Of a DNA stretch of 57,319 nucleotides, positions 18,721-27,966 are shown piece by piece. The position numbers were made by a program, and so were the translations under genes. This DNA comes from Dehalobacter sp. 12DCB1. Lineage in GTDB: Bacteria > Bacillota > Desulfitobacteriia > Desulfitobacteriales > Syntrophobotulaceae. Every line of letters starts with the position of its first letter. The first letter of the stretch is position 1. The notes beneath the pieces are model-generated. The model saw nothing but the letters and a program-made list of their open reading frames with translations. It made no database searches and was not told where the DNA came from. The stretch lies in the NCBI RefSeq assembly GCF_004343605.1, contig NZ_POSF01000021.1, forward strand, positions 1 through 57,319, read 5' to 3'.

Positions 18721-18770
18721 AAAACAGGGTAAGTCATGAAGAACATACCCCAATCTCACCCTGTTTTTTT
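18721..18770 (-). terminator. Terminator-like hairpin between rpsB and tsf
   Basis: AACAGGGTGAG pairs with CTTACCCTGTT across a loop of about 20 nt, with A-runs and T-runs on both sides. It may act as a partial terminator that lowers tsf relative to rpsB. Confidence 0.65.
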
Positions 18771-18772
18771 AA

Positions 18773-19510
18773 CTATTCTTCGTCTTCGGTTTGATTGCTC
18801 TCTTCAGCTTCTTCGGTATTGTCAAGACTTCCCTGTTGCCCTTCGATGATGGCATCAGCCATTTTCGCGGTGAGCAGTTTTACAGCCCGGATCGCGTCAT
18901 CATTGGCAGGAATCACAACATCGATCTCGTCAGGATCACAGTTGGTGTCGACAATTCCTACGATCGGAATATTTAATCTTCTTGCCTCAGCAACGGCAAT
19001 TCTTTCTTTGCGCGGATCAACGATGAATAAAACATCAGGAAGCTTCTTCATGTTTTTGATACCGCCAAGGAATCTTTCCAGCTTACCCATTTCATGACGC
19101 AGCGCAGCGACTTCCTTCTTAGGAAGAACTTCAAAAACGCCTTCTGCTTCCATTCTTTCGAGTTGATGCAGTCTTTGGACTCTCTTTTGAATCGTCTGGA
19201 AGTTCGTCAGCATTCCGCCGAGCCAACGCTCGTTAACAAAATACATGCCGCAACGTTCAGCTTCTTCTTTCACAGATTCCTGAGCCTGTTTCTTTGTGCC
19301 TACAAACAGCACAGTTCCGCCGTTTACTGCGATATCCCGGATAAAATTGAAAGCCTCGTCAACTTTTTTGACGGTTTTCTGAAGGTCAATGATATAGATA
19401 CCATTTCTCTCCGTGAAAATGTAACGAGCCATTTTAGGATTCCAGCGGCGGGTCTGGTGCCCGAAGTGTACACCGGCTTCTAAAAGTTGCTTCATAGAAA
19501 TTACAGCCAT
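18773..19510 (-). CDS. rpsB: 30S ribosomal protein S2
   Basis: A 245-residue S2 protein: [32 protein letters not shown] and [20 protein letters not shown] are diagnostic. The C-terminus ends in an acidic tail rich in glutamate, as in other Firmicutes. AGGAGGTGT precedes the ATG. It is the first gene of the rpsB-tsf unit and has a leader of about 120 nt. Confidence 0.96.
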   Translation of the reverse strand: MAVISMKQLLEAGVHFGHQTRRWNPKMARYIFTERNGIYIIDLQKTVKKVDEAFNFIRDIAVNGGTVLFVGTKKQAQESVKEEAERCGMYFVNERWLGGMLTNFQTIQKRVQRLHQLERMEAEGVFEVLPKKEVAALRHEMGKLERFLGGIKNMKKLPDVLFIVDPRKERIAVAEARRLNIPIVGIVDTNCDPDEIDVVIPANDDAIRAVKLLTAKMADAIIEGQQGSLDNTEEAEESNQTEDEE

Positions 19511-19637
19511 TGTGTTACACCTCCTCTCTTCATTTGTTTTTTCCTCCGCAGGTTCATCCCTGGTACCCTTTGCTTACGCAAAGAACTTGTACGCTAAGTC
19601 CCACTGCGTGTGTACTCCAAAAAATCACACTGCAAAT

Positions 19638-19666
19638 AGAATATCATACCCTACTTCCGAATGCAA
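19638..19666 (-). promoter_or_regulatory. Candidate sigma-A promoter for rpsB
   Basis: TTGCAT (19666-19661), 17-bp spacer, TATTCT (19643-19638). The transcript would have a leader of about 120 nt with a GCGTACAAG / CTTTGCGTAAGCAAAG structured part. Confidence 0.5.
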
Positions 19667-19668
19667 CT

Positions 19669-20133
19669 TTAATTAATCCCGTAATGGGCTGCCAGATTGG
19701 ATCGGATATTATGAGAAATGATAAACTCCTCCAAATCTGTAAGCAGTTCATTATAAGGAAAATAAAGATCAGTAAGGTAATACACTTTATTATTCCCGGC
19801 TTTAAGCATTACGATTTCTTCATTGTTTTTGGTCCAAAAGAATGCGGCCTTGCGAATATCTTTCGGTTCAAACGTCTTTTTACGGAATAAGGACCGGAAG
19901 ATGATCGCGTGATTATCAATAACAATCCGTTTCGTTTTCGCCGTCAACCAGATCAATAGGATCAAGAGAATCGAAACAGTATAAATTCCGGAAAGGATTA
20001 GCAAATAAAGCTCCGGCAAAGTATACAGAAACAGTATCCCTCCGATCAGCAGCGGATATAGGATGATATATAGTACTCCCGGAATTACCAATGGTTTCAT
20101 GCGGTAACCATATTCTTGCGCATCCATAATCAT
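19669..20133 (-). CDS. Small membrane protein with bacterial PH-like domain
   Basis: A 154-residue protein with two hydrophobic segments (about 13-37 and 42-65). They are followed by a soluble beta-rich part (70-154) that reads RIVIDNHAIIFRSLFRKKTF, which resembles bPH-type domains. It lies 12 nt downstream of codY and is probably cotranscribed. Function unknown; PH-like membrane proteins often sit in envelope stress or membrane organisation systems. Confidence 0.7.
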   Translation of the reverse strand: MIMDAQEYGYRMKPLVIPGVLYIILYPLLIGGILFLYTLPELYLLILSGIYTVSILLILLIWLTAKTKRIVIDNHAIIFRSLFRKKTFEPKDIRKAAFFWTKNNEEIVMLKAGNNKVYYLTDLYFPYNELLTDLEEFIISHNIRSNLAAHYGIN

Positions 20134-20145
20134 TTACCCTTCTTT

Positions 20146-20937
20146 TTAACGATGCCGTTTAATGTACTTATCCAGCTCGTCCAGCAGATAGTCATTCAGA
20201 ACCTTGATATACGTGCCTTTCATTCCGAGAGACTTGGATTCAATCACGCCGGCTGATTCAAACTTGCGTAGCGCATTGACAATCACCGAACGGGTAATGC
20301 CAACCCTGTCGGCAATTTTGCTTGCTACCAGCAGCCCTTCGCCACCGCCCAGTTCAGCAAAAATATGTTCAACGGCCTCAAGTTCCGAGTAAGACAGTGT
20401 TCCTACCGCAATTTGTACAGCAGCTTTCTTGCGTGCTTCTTCCTCAGCATACTCAGCCTTGACCCGTAGGATTTCCATGCCGATCACGGTGGCGCCATAT
20501 TCAGCAAGGATCAGATCTTCCGGCCGGAACTGCTCGCCAAACTTGGCCAGAACGAGCGTCCCAACCCTATCGCCACCTCCAAGGATAGGCACAACCGTTG
20601 TCATCTTATTGCCGAAAACACACTCGTGATGTTTGCTGAATACACAGGCATTCGCAATTTGCGTTGTGTTTGCTTTTGTTTCTGTTGTTTTAAGCAGACC
20701 CTCATTGTAGCTTTCCGGAAATCTTTCCGAATGAAGGACGATTTGTTCCATTTCCCCGCAGTGAAAATCATCCATGAAGCTGTAACCGAGGATTTTTCCC
20801 CTGCGACCGACAATATAACAGTTGGCAGCAATCTCCTGACTCAGTACCTTGGCCATCTCGTCAAAATCCACAGGTTTTCCGGCAGCACGCTGAATAAGTC
20901 CGCTAATTTTTCTGGTCTTTTCTAATACAATTTCCAC
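20146..20937 (-). CDS. codY: GTP/branched-chain amino acid-sensing global repressor CodY
   Basis: CodY represses stationary-phase and amino-acid genes when GTP and branched-chain amino acids are plentiful. The N-terminal GAF-type domain (about 1-155) is followed by a winged helix-turn-helix (about 200-250) with the near-invariant [17 protein letters not shown] and [17 protein letters not shown]. 263 residues is typical. It starts at GTG behind GGGGGG. The xerC-hslV-hslU-codY order is the same as codV-clpQ-clpY-codY in Bacillus. Confidence 0.96.
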   Translation of the reverse strand: MEIVLEKTRKISGLIQRAAGKPVDFDEMAKVLSQEIAANCYIVGRRGKILGYSFMDDFHCGEMEQIVLHSERFPESYNEGLLKTTETKANTTQIANACVFSKHHECVFGNKMTTVVPILGGGDRVGTLVLAKFGEQFRPEDLILAEYGATVIGMEILRVKAEYAEEEARKKAAVQIAVGTLSYSELEAVEHIFAELGGGEGLLVASKIADRVGITRSVIVNALRKFESAGVIESKSLGMKGTYIKVLNDYLLDELDKYIKRHR

Positions 20938-21004
20938 AGATTACCCCCCTATTCTTGGTATTCAGGATTTTTAAATTTAAACTATGTTTTAATTTAAATA
21001 CGAT

Positions 21005-22387
21005 TTAAAGAATATATTTTGACAGGTCCTGATTCTTCGCAACATCGCCGACCCGTTTCTGGATATACTCCCGGTTAATCGTGATGGAATAATCCTCTGG
21101 CAGTTCTGAAGCTTCGAACGAAAGCTCTTCCAAGACTTTTTCGACAATGGTATGCAGTCTCCTCGCCCCGATATTTTCCGTGTAAGCGTTGACATTGTAA
21201 GCGATCTGGGCTATTTCTTCAATCGCATTCTCGGAGAAAATGACGTCGATGCCCTCTGTAGAAAGCAGCGCGCCATACTGTTTAATCAGCGAAGCCTGGG
21301 GTTCAATCAGAATCCGTTTGAAATCTGCAACACTCAACGATTCCAGCTCGACACGGATCGGCAGTCTTCCCTGAAGTTCCGGTATCAAATCGGAAGGTTT
21401 CGCTACGTGGAAAGCGCCTGCAGCAATAAACAGAATATGATCCGTCCGGACAGGCCCGTACTTGGTCATTACGGTGGATCCTTCAATCAGCGGCAGAATA
21501 TCCCGCTGGACCCCTCCGCGGGAAACATCAGGACCGCCTGAAGATTCCTTGCCGGCAATCTTATCAATTTCGTCGATAAAAACGATGCCTTCCTGCTCGG
21601 TCCGGCGAATGGCTTCCTGCACCGCCTCATCTTGGTCAATCAGATTCTGGGCCTCTTCCTGTGCCAGAATTCTGCGGGCTTCTTTGACTGTTACTTTGCG
21701 TTTTTTGCGTTTCTTCGGAAACATTCCGGCCATCATGTCCTGAATGTTGACACCAAGCTCCATGCCTGAAGCACCAAGCATATCCGTATATTGGGAGCTT
21801 TCTTCCACTTCGATCTCAAGGGTATGCTCCTCTAGCTCTCCTTTTTGAAGCTTTTCTTTGAGGAATTCCCTGTCTTTTTCTACTTCCGGAGGAACAGGAC
21901 TTTCTTTTTCAGGTTCATGATCCTGGTTGAATAAATACTGAAACGGATTAACATTGGATGACTCTTTCTTTTTACTCGGGACAAGAATTGCCAGAAGCCG
22001 TTTCTCTGCATTCTTCTCAGCCTGAGCTTCAACTTCTTGCATTTTTTCGCTTTTGACCATACGCAAAGAGATTTCCGTTAAATCCCGAATAATCGATTCA
22101 ACATCCCTGCCGACATAGCCGACTTCGGTAAACTTTGTGGCTTCCACTTTGGTAAACGGAGCCTTGACGAGCTTCGCCAGGCGCCGGGCAATTTCTGTCT
22201 TGCCTACCCCTGTAGGCCCAATCATTAAAATATTTTTCGGAAGAACATCCTCCTGCAGGGCTGCAGGCAGAAGCGAGCGGCGGTACCTATTGCGCAGAGC
22301 AATGGCCACGGCTCTTTTGGCCTGCTTTTGCCCAACAATATATTTATCCAGTTCGGCGACGATTTCCTTTGGTGTAAGCTGTTCCAT
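21005..22387 (-). CDS. hslU: ATP-dependent protease ATPase subunit HslU/ClpY
   Basis: AAA+ unfoldase that feeds the HslV peptidase. Walker [10 protein letters not shown] (near residue 57), Walker [11 protein letters not shown], the I-domain between them (about 110-240) and the C-terminal [12 protein letters not shown] and SKYIL tail that docks into HslV are all visible. 460 residues. Its ATG shares one base with the hslV stop, so the two are translationally coupled. Confidence 0.96.
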   Translation of the reverse strand: MEQLTPKEIVAELDKYIVGQKQAKRAVAIALRNRYRRSLLPAALQEDVLPKNILMIGPTGVGKTEIARRLAKLVKAPFTKVEATKFTEVGYVGRDVESIIRDLTEISLRMVKSEKMQEVEAQAEKNAEKRLLAILVPSKKKESSNVNPFQYLFNQDHEPEKESPVPPEVEKDREFLKEKLQKGELEEHTLEIEVEESSQYTDMLGASGMELGVNIQDMMAGMFPKKRKKRKVTVKEARRILAQEEAQNLIDQDEAVQEAIRRTEQEGIVFIDEIDKIAGKESSGGPDVSRGGVQRDILPLIEGSTVMTKYGPVRTDHILFIAAGAFHVAKPSDLIPELQGRLPIRVELESLSVADFKRILIEPQASLIKQYGALLSTEGIDVIFSENAIEEIAQIAYNVNAYTENIGARRLHTIVEKVLEELSFEASELPEDYSITINREYIQKRVGDVAKNQDLSKYIL

Positions 22388-22929
22388 TAGTCCGCGTCCT
22401 CCAGTTCTTCCACGACAATATTTTCATTGGTATAAACACAAATAGAGGCAGCCACTTTCATGGCTTCCCTGACAAGCTCTCCCGCGTTAAGATCTGTATG
22501 TATATTCAGGGCGCGTGCCGCAGCCAACGCGTAATTTCCGCCTGATCCAATGGCGGCAATGCCGTCGTCAGGCTCAATGACTTCCCCTGAGCCGGAAATC
22601 AGCAGAATTGTATTTTTATCGGCCACGATCAGCAATGCTTCAAGGTTTCTGAGCATCCTGTCCGTCCGCCATTCTTTGGCCAACTCTACAGACGCTCTCT
22701 GCAAATTGCCGTGATATTCCTCGAGCTTTCCTTCAAATTTTTCGAAAAGCGTAAAAGCGTCGGCCACAGAACCAGCAAATCCCGCCAGGACTTTTCCTTG
22801 ATACAAACGGCGAATCTTACGGGCCGTATGCTTCATCACTGTCGCTTGTCCCATGGTAACCTGGCCGTCACCTGCAATAGCCACCTTTGATCCTTTTTTA
22901 ATTGCGATAATCGTCGTTGCATGAAACAT
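22387..22929 (-). CDS. hslV: ATP-dependent protease peptidase subunit HslV/ClpQ
   Basis: Threonine-type peptidase of the HslUV complex. The ATG at 22929 is used because GAGGGGG lies 9 nt upstream; an earlier TTG lies within that site. The protein begins [13 protein letters not shown], so the catalytic Thr would be freed by removal of a short leader, as in B. subtilis Clp[21 protein letters not shown] and [16 protein letters not shown] are diagnostic. 180 residues. Confidence 0.95.
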   Translation of the reverse strand: MFHATTIIAIKKGSKVAIAGDGQVTMGQATVMKHTARKIRRLYQGKVLAGFAGSVADAFTLFEKFEGKLEEYHGNLQRASVELAKEWRTDRMLRNLEALLIVADKNTILLISGSGEVIEPDDGIAAIGSGGNYALAAARALNIHTDLNAGELVREAMKVAASICVYTNENIVVEELEDAD

Positions 22930-23031
22930 GGATATGTTCCCCCTCAATTTGCAGTGTACTTATTATTGGCTGAAGAGTCAAGGGTAATTTTCAAAAATGC
23001 AGTAGTTTTTATGAATATTCTAAATATTACT

Positions 23032-23934
23032 TCATTTTGCTCTCGGATGAGCTTTCAGGTAGACGCTCCGAAGTTTTTCCCTGGACAGGTGCGTGTAAAT
23101 CTGGGTTGAAGACAATTTTTTATGCCCCAGCAGCTCCTGAACACTTCTTAAATCCGCGCCGCCCTCCAGCAGGTGCGTTGCAAATGTATGACGGAGCATA
23201 TGGGGATGAACATGCTGGTTAAGCTTAGCGGTTTTCTCCAGTTTGTCCAGGATCCGGCGCACTGAGCGCGAACTTAGCCGCATATCTTTGTAGTTTAAAA
23301 TCAGCGCTTCCTGTTGATCATCCCGCTGCAGTAGGTATCTTTTGATTGCCTCTTCCGCCGGTTCCGTCAAAGGAACGATCCGCTCCTTTTTCCCTTTCCC
23401 GAACACCCTGATCAGGCTGCCATCAAGATCCACATCTGATTTATTCAAGCTGACAAGCTCGCTTACTCTAAGTCCTGAACCATAAAGCAGTTCGACAATC
23501 ACCTGGTCGCGCAGTCCGTTCTTTTCATCCTGATTTGAAGCTTCCAGAAGCTTTTCCATATGCTCCTGGAAAAGAAAACGCGGGAGATTTTTGCCGACTT
23601 TGGGCGTCGCAATTTTCTGTACAGGGTTCTGGCTGACAATTTCTTCACGGCAGAGAAATTTAAAAAAAGAACGCATTGCAGCGATTTTTCGGGCAATGCT
23701 TTTTCTTTTCAGTTCCCTTTCCGTCATCTGACCAATGTAACTGCGGACAATATATTTATCGATCTGGTTAACATCGAGACTTTCGGTTTCCATCCCACAT
23801 TCATGGGCAGAAAACTCCAGAAACTGAATGATATCACTCTGATAAGCGGCAAGCGTCAGTTCGGAAGAATTTTTGGTTTTGAGGTAAGCGGAGAACAAAT
23901 CAAGGGCCTTATCTGCCAGCACCTGTTTCACCAC
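23032..23934 (-). CDS. xerC: Tyrosine recombinase XerC/CodV
   Basis: Resolves chromosome dimers at dif sites. The N-terminal SAM-like DNA-binding domain (1-100) is followed by the catalytic domain with R156, K180/K182, H245, R248, H271 and nucleophile Y280 (STQIYTHLSREKLR). 300 residues is typical. The start is uncertain: GTG 23934 has a weak ribosome-binding site, and a GTG four codons in is also possible. topA and trmFO, usual upstream partners, are absent; palindromic elements E5/E6 and rplT follow instead. Confidence 0.93.
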   Translation of the reverse strand: MVKQVLADKALDLFSAYLKTKNSSELTLAAYQSDIIQFLEFSAHECGMETESLDVNQIDKYIVRSYIGQMTERELKRKSIARKIAAMRSFFKFLCREEIVSQNPVQKIATPKVGKNLPRFLFQEHMEKLLEASNQDEKNGLRDQVIVELLYGSGLRVSELVSLNKSDVDLDGSLIRVFGKGKKERIVPLTEPAEEAIKRYLLQRDDQQEALILNYKDMRLSSRSVRRILDKLEKTAKLNQHVHPHMLRHTFATHLLEGGADLRSVQELLGHKKLSSTQIYTHLSREKLRSVYLKAHPRAK

Positions 23935-23980
23935 CCATTCATTATGTATTAGACTGATTCATAAAGCCTATTTCGGGTTA

Positions 23981-24137
23981 GTCTCCGTAATGGATGACCG
24001 CTTTCGGCTGTTGTGCCATCCATGGCAAGTCGCTCTTTGCCATCCGTGGCATCGCGACATTAGGCCATCCGTGGCCGTCAAAAAGCCGCGCTGCGCACTC
24101 CATGCTCCGCTTGACGCTGGACATCCATTACGGAGAC
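23981..24137. repeat. Long palindromic element E5 (long class, reverse orientation)
   Basis: The ends GTCTCCGTAATGGATG and CATCCATTACGGAGAC are a perfect 16-bp inverted repeat. It has the extra module with CATCCGTGGCATCGCGACAT and GGCCATCCGTGGCCGTC. The terminal sequence differs from E1-E4 but is shared with E7. Confidence 0.88.
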
Positions 24138-24240
24138 TTGTCTGGAGTAGTATAAGCTTTTTTGGAGTTAGCGTTATTCTGAGAACCTATTCTAGTATAC
24201 CGTTCTCTAAATAACTAGACATTTAAACCTTCATAGCTGG

Positions 24241-24396
24241 GGCTGTGTGCCACAGTTCCAGCGTAAGCGGAGCATGGATGCGGAGCGCGGCAGTTTGACG
24301 GCCACGGATGGCCTAATGTCGCGATGCCATGGATGGCAAAGAGCGACTCGCCATGGAGGGCATAATCTGCCGGAAGCGGAATGTGGCATGCAGACC
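24241..24396. repeat. Long palindromic element E6 (long class, forward orientation)
   Basis: Ends GGCTGTGTGCCACA and TGTGGCATGCAGACC. It carries GACGGCCACGGATGGCC and CGCGATGCCATGGATGGC, the extra module in opposite orientation to E5. The 103-bp spacer before it resembles the spacer between E7 and E8. Confidence 0.85.
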
Positions 24397-24484
24397 AGAC
24401 CCAAATAATTATATTTGTCAAATTATTCAAAGACCAATGTACTAGGCGCATTCTATGCCGTCGTCCTTGACGCACATAGAGCAA

Positions 24485-24511
24485 GAGTCCGGTCCTAAAA
24501 AGACCGAACTC
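24485..24511 (-). terminator. Hairpin downstream of rplT
   Basis: 10-bp stem GAGTTCGGTC / GACCGGACTC with a short T-rich loop, 25 bp after the rplT stop. The following TTGCTCT is only weakly U-rich, so termination efficiency is uncertain. Confidence 0.5.
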
Positions 24512-24535
24512 CAAAGATTCGTAGGTATTCTTGAC

Positions 24536-24922
24536 TTAAGCATTTGCCTGAGCTTTTGTATTGGTATCTTCAAGTTTGCTTTGGGCAACTTCTACAAGCT
24601 TGGTAAAAGCCGCAGCATCATTGATGGCCAAATCGGCCAGCATTTTGCGGTTAATATTGACATTAGCCAGCTTCAGACCGTACATCAAGCGATTATACGT
24701 GATGTTATTCATCCGGGCAGCTGCATTAATCCTGGTAATCCACAATTTACGAAAGTCACGTCTTCTCTGTTTGCGGTGAACAAAAGCATACGCCATCGAT
24801 TTGACGACTTGCTGTTTGGCCATTCTGAAAAGTTTGCTCTTACGTCCTCTATATCCTCTGGCTAATTTTAATATTTTTTTATGGCGTTCATGTGCTCTGA
24901 CGCCTCTTTTGACACGGGCCAT
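24536..24922 (-). CDS. rplT: 50S ribosomal protein L20
   Basis: A 128-residue L20, starting [19 protein letters not shown] with the conserved [19 protein letters not shown] block. L20 also represses its own operon by binding the infC leader in Bacillus. The C-terminus is about 9 residues longer than usual ([14 protein letters not shown]). Third gene of infC-rpmI-rplT. Confidence 0.96.
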   Translation of the reverse strand: MARVKRGVRAHERHKKILKLARGYRGRKSKLFRMAKQQVVKSMAYAFVHRKQRRRDFRKLWITRINAAARMNNITYNRLMYGLKLANVNINRKMLADLAINDAAAFTKLVEVAQSKLEDTNTKAQANA

Positions 24923-24950
24923 TTTTAAAGACCTCCTTTAAGTGATATTC

Positions 24951-25151
24951 TTATTTAACATAAGCGATCAAACGAGCAATACGCTTCGCATCGGTACTAT
25001 GCATAACCGCTGCCTTGCGAAGATTCCGTTTACGCTTTGGCGACTTTTTCTCCAAGATATGGCTTTTATATGCATGATAACAAACAATTTTGCCGGTAGC
25101 AGTTTTCTTAATACGTTTGGCAGCTCCACGATGTGTTTTCATTTTAGGCAT
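24951..25151 (-). CDS. rpmI: 50S ribosomal protein L35
   Basis: A 66-residue basic protein, [20 protein letters not shown] with [17 protein letters not shown], typical L35. It sits 22 nt after infC and 28 nt before rplT. Confidence 0.96.
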   Translation of the reverse strand: MPKMKTHRGAAKRIKKTATGKIVCYHAYKSHILEKKSPKRKRNLRKAAVMHSTDAKRIARLIAYVK

Positions 25152-25173
25152 TTATGATAACCCCCTTTTCATT

Positions 25174-25695
25174 TTAATCGTGTTTGTGTGCGGCAGGAGC
25201 TAAAATCATAACCATATTGCGGCCTTCGACTTTGGGTTCACGCTCGACAAGAGCTTCTTGACGAAGAAATTCAGCCATTCGTAAACACAATACCTTACCA
25301 TGGTCTGGGTGTGTTATCTCCCGTCCTCGAAACATGATGGTAACTTTAACTTTATCGCCATCGCCTAAAAAGCGTTGGGCATTGCGAGCCTTGGTCATAA
25401 AATCATGGTCTTCAATATTCGGGCGGAGCTTGACTTCTTTAATTTCAACAACCTTCTGCTTCTTACGGGCTTCTTTATCACGCTTCGCCTGCTCATATTT
25501 ATATTTCCCATAATCCATCACCTTACAAACCGGTGGTTTGGCAGCAGGAGCAATCTCCACTAAATCAAGCGCTTTTTCAGCAGCGACGCTCAAGGCATCT
25601 TTAATAGGAATGATCCCGAGTTGTTCTCCATCTTCACCTACTAATCGAACTTCCCGAGCCCGGATTTCTTCATTAATCCGTAAATCTTTGTTAAT
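25174..25695 (-). CDS. infC: Translation initiation factor IF-3 with AUU start codon
   Basis: IF-3 checks start-codon selection and keeps ribosomal subunits apart. The IF-3 sequence begins INKDLRINEEIRAREVRLVG, and no ATG, GTG or TTG lies at that point. The codon there is ATT at 25695-25693, 9 nt after GGAGG. A non-canonical AUU start is well known for infC and allows IF-3 to repress its own synthesis. The C-terminal domain has MFRGREITHPDHG and EREPKVEGRNMVMILAP. 173 residues; calling the first ordinary start codon would lose 34 residues. Confidence 0.93.
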   Translation of the reverse strand: MNKDLRINEEIRAREVRLVGEDGEQLGIIPIKDALSVAAEKALDLVEIAPAAKPPVCKVMDYGKYKYEQAKRDKEARKKQKVVEIKEVKLRPNIEDHDFMTKARNAQRFLGDGDKVKVTIMFRGREITHPDHGKVLCLRMAEFLRQEALVEREPKVEGRNMVMILAPAAHKHD

Positions 25696-25741
25696 AGCGA
25701 ATCACCTCCATTTTTTTGCTTACAACGAGCCAAAGAGTATA

Positions 25742-25865
25742 AAAAAATAAAGACGGTATTCCACCCGTCTTCATCATACAAAATGAGCATAATCCTGCTG
25801 GAAAACTCACTAGGACCTCATCAGCATTCTGCCATGAGGTGAGAAGCGGATGGCTTCTACTTGGC
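25742..25865 (-). promoter_or_regulatory. L20-type autoregulatory leader with attenuator
   Basis: The infC leader contains CCTCAT/ATGAGG and TCCAGCAGGA type stems. It ends in an intrinsic terminator, AAGACGG / CCGTCTT (25771-25765 and 25756-25750), followed by TATTTTTTT. In Bacillus, L20 binding to the infC leader causes early termination. Position and architecture fit; a covariance-model match was not run. Confidence 0.65.
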
Positions 25866-25871
25866 ATAAAT

Positions 25872-25900
25872 ATTATACATAGTCCAGCGTTCAATGTCAA
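25872..25900 (-). promoter_or_regulatory. Consensus sigma-A promoter for infC-rpmI-rplT
   Basis: Perfect TTGACA (25900-25895), 17-bp spacer, perfect TATAAT (25877-25872). Confidence 0.85.
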
Positions 25901-25904
25901 TCAT

Positions 25905-26963
25905 CTAATATGTGATTTTAAATGTAGCATTTTCGTTAGCCGGAACCGTGATCTTTCCGTCAATCATTTTTTGCTTATATTCATTTATTTTGGTATAGGT
26001 TTCTTCCGAAACCATAGATTCAGTTGTCTCTGCCAAACCGACGGCATTCTCTGCTAAGCCATACGATACATTTTTACCGGACGCCAAGGTATTCTCTTCA
26101 ATTTGTTTGATGATGCTGTAAGCGACCTCGCCGTTTTCTTTGATGACTGAAGTAAGGACAGTTTCAGGTGCCAGACTATTTTGATCGATGTCAGCGCCTA
26201 TGGCATACTTGCCTTTTTCCTCCATAACTTCGATCATTGCTTTTCCTGCCAGACCTGCGTCATGAAAAATAACATCGGCATCAGAGTTGACCATGGCCTC
26301 CGCCATTTCTTCGACCCTGACCTTATTGGTGAAAGTGGCGGCATTTCCTTTCAAAAGCTCACAGTTGGGATTGACGAACCGTACTCCGCTCTTAAAACCA
26401 TAAAAGTAAGGCTGTGCTTCTTCTTTATTGTCCCCTGAGATAAAACCAACGACATTTGTTTCCGTCCTTTTTGCCGCCAGATACCCTGCCAGAAAAGCAG
26501 CTTCCTCTACTCTATAAGACACGGCCAGAACATTGTCAGGTATGGTTTCCTTGATCGTGCTGTCCAGACAGACATAGGTGATTTTAGGGTTCTTTTCTGC
26601 CGCTTTCAAAACTGCTGGAACAGCAGCAGAACCTATGGTAAATATGACCTGACAGTCCTGGGATTTAAGTTCGGCAAGTCCCGACGGATAGTCTTTATCA
26701 TTTTTGATCTTAACATAGCCGATCCTAGCGTTTAGTTCCTGTTGTGCCTTTTGCAGTCCTTCCCAGGCTTTTTCAGAATAAATATCCTCGATTCCGTCCT
26801 GGCCGGTTATCAGTCCGACCTTGATCGCGTAGTTTCCCGAGTTATCCGATGGCGTGTCCTGGCCGCCTCCGCCCAGAATCCCGCAGCCAGTCAGCAACAG
26901 TAAGGCTATAACAAGCAAACAAAGCATCTTTCCCCATATTTTTACTGCATTTCTTTTTGACAT
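25905..26963 (-). CDS. BMP-family (PnrA/Med-like) substrate-binding lipoprotein
   Basis: Lipoprotein with a signal segment (about 10-25) ending in the lipobox LLTGC. The mature part has the periplasmic-binding fold of the BMP family: VGLITGQDGIEDIYSEKAWEGL, FTIGSAAVPAVLKAAEKNP and GADIDQNSLAPETVLTSVIK. Members bind nucleosides for ABC uptake or act as Med-type sensors. No permease or ATPase genes are adjacent, so transport partners would be elsewhere. It follows the YhaM-like gene by 4 nt. Confidence 0.88.
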   Translation of the reverse strand: MSKRNAVKIWGKMLCLLVIALLLLTGCGILGGGGQDTPSDNSGNYAIKVGLITGQDGIEDIYSEKAWEGLQKAQQELNARIGYVKIKNDKDYPSGLAELKSQDCQVIFTIGSAAVPAVLKAAEKNPKITYVCLDSTIKETIPDNVLAVSYRVEEAAFLAGYLAAKRTETNVVGFISGDNKEEAQPYFYGFKSGVRFVNPNCELLKGNAATFTNKVRVEEMAEAMVNSDADVIFHDAGLAGKAMIEVMEEKGKYAIGADIDQNSLAPETVLTSVIKENGEVAYSIIKQIEENTLASGKNVSYGLAENAVGLAETTESMVSEETYTKINEYKQKMIDGKITVPANENATFKITY

Positions 26964-26967
26964 TTTT

Positions 26968-27960
26968 TCACCTCTTGTATAGCCTTCTGTTGTTCAGTGT
27001 CCAAAGTTTATCGGAAAAATTCCCGGGCTCGGTTTCATTGAGGGCTTTTTGCATATCAAACATCCTGGCGTCAATGATATCCAGATAATGAAGGATTTCT
27101 GCCTCCGGAAACATGGGTCTCTTGGGACTGCCATATTCCGGCTCATAATGATGCGAAAGCAGCATATGCTGAAGAAGGAGACTGGTCTCTTCATCGAGAC
27201 CCGCCTTGTCTGCAGCCTTTTCAATTTTCTTGATTCCTTGAACAATATGGCCTAGCAGCTGCCCCTCAACTGTATATTCCGTAGCAATCCCCAGGGCATT
27301 GGCATCAATTTCATCAAGCTTGGCAACATCGTGCAGCATGATCCCGGCATAAAGAAGATCTTTATCCAGGAAAGTATAGACATCCGCTAGTTTTTCTCCA
27401 GCTTTAAGCATTGTCAGCGTATGATACAGCAGTCCCGACCTTAAGGCATGATGATTCTGCACAGCAGCCGGATGAATCAGCAGTTTCTCTCCGGCTTCTG
27501 TCAGGAGAAGCTGGACTGTTTCTCTTATTTTGACATTCTCCATCCTGCCAAGGTATTGCAGAAGCTCAGCATACATTGCTTCCGGACTATACGGTGCCAC
27601 AGGTATAAACGCTTGAATGTCAACCTGATCATCCGCTACAGCTGCACGGATTTTATCGATCTTAACTTGTTTCTTGCCTTGCCATTCCGCCATACTGCCT
27701 TTGATTTTTACAAGCATATTGCTCTGATACAGTGCTTCATCTTCCTGCTTGCAGTCCCACATCCTTGCGGTTATTTCCCCGCCGGCGTCACCTAAGACGA
27801 TATCAAGATACCGGTTTCCGCCAGCCGTAGTCTTCGTTTCAACCCTGCGAATCAGAAAAAATGCGACCAAAGACTCTCCTGGCTTTAACTCATTCCAATT
27901 CTTTTTCTCAGTCAAGTTACCCACCACTCTCCGGAATTTGTATTGTTTTCCGCCGGTCAA
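26968..27960 (-). CDS. yhaM: YhaM-like 3'-5' exoribonuclease (OB fold + HD domain)
   Basis: Residues about 30-125 form an OB-fold nucleic-acid-binding domain (YLDIVLGDAGGEITARMWD). Residues about 160-310 form an HD hydrolase domain with the metal motif LLYAGIMLHDVAKL and HMLLSHHYEPEYGSP. This is the architecture of YhaM/Cbf1. The start is uncertain: TTG 27960 lacks a clear ribosome-binding site, and GTG/TTG codons 12-16 residues later are possible. It follows thrS by 6 nt. Confidence 0.85.
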   Translation of the reverse strand: MTGGKQYKFRRVVGNLTEKKNWNELKPGESLVAFFLIRRVETKTTAGGNRYLDIVLGDAGGEITARMWDCKQEDEALYQSNMLVKIKGSMAEWQGKKQVKIDKIRAAVADDQVDIQAFIPVAPYSPEAMYAELLQYLGRMENVKIRETVQLLLTEAGEKLLIHPAAVQNHHALRSGLLYHTLTMLKAGEKLADVYTFLDKDLLYAGIMLHDVAKLDEIDANALGIATEYTVEGQLLGHIVQGIKKIEKAADKAGLDEETSLLLQHMLLSHHYEPEYGSPKRPMFPEAEILHYLDIIDARMFDMQKALNETEPGNFSDKLWTLNNRRLYKR

Positions 27961-27966
27961 TCCGAT

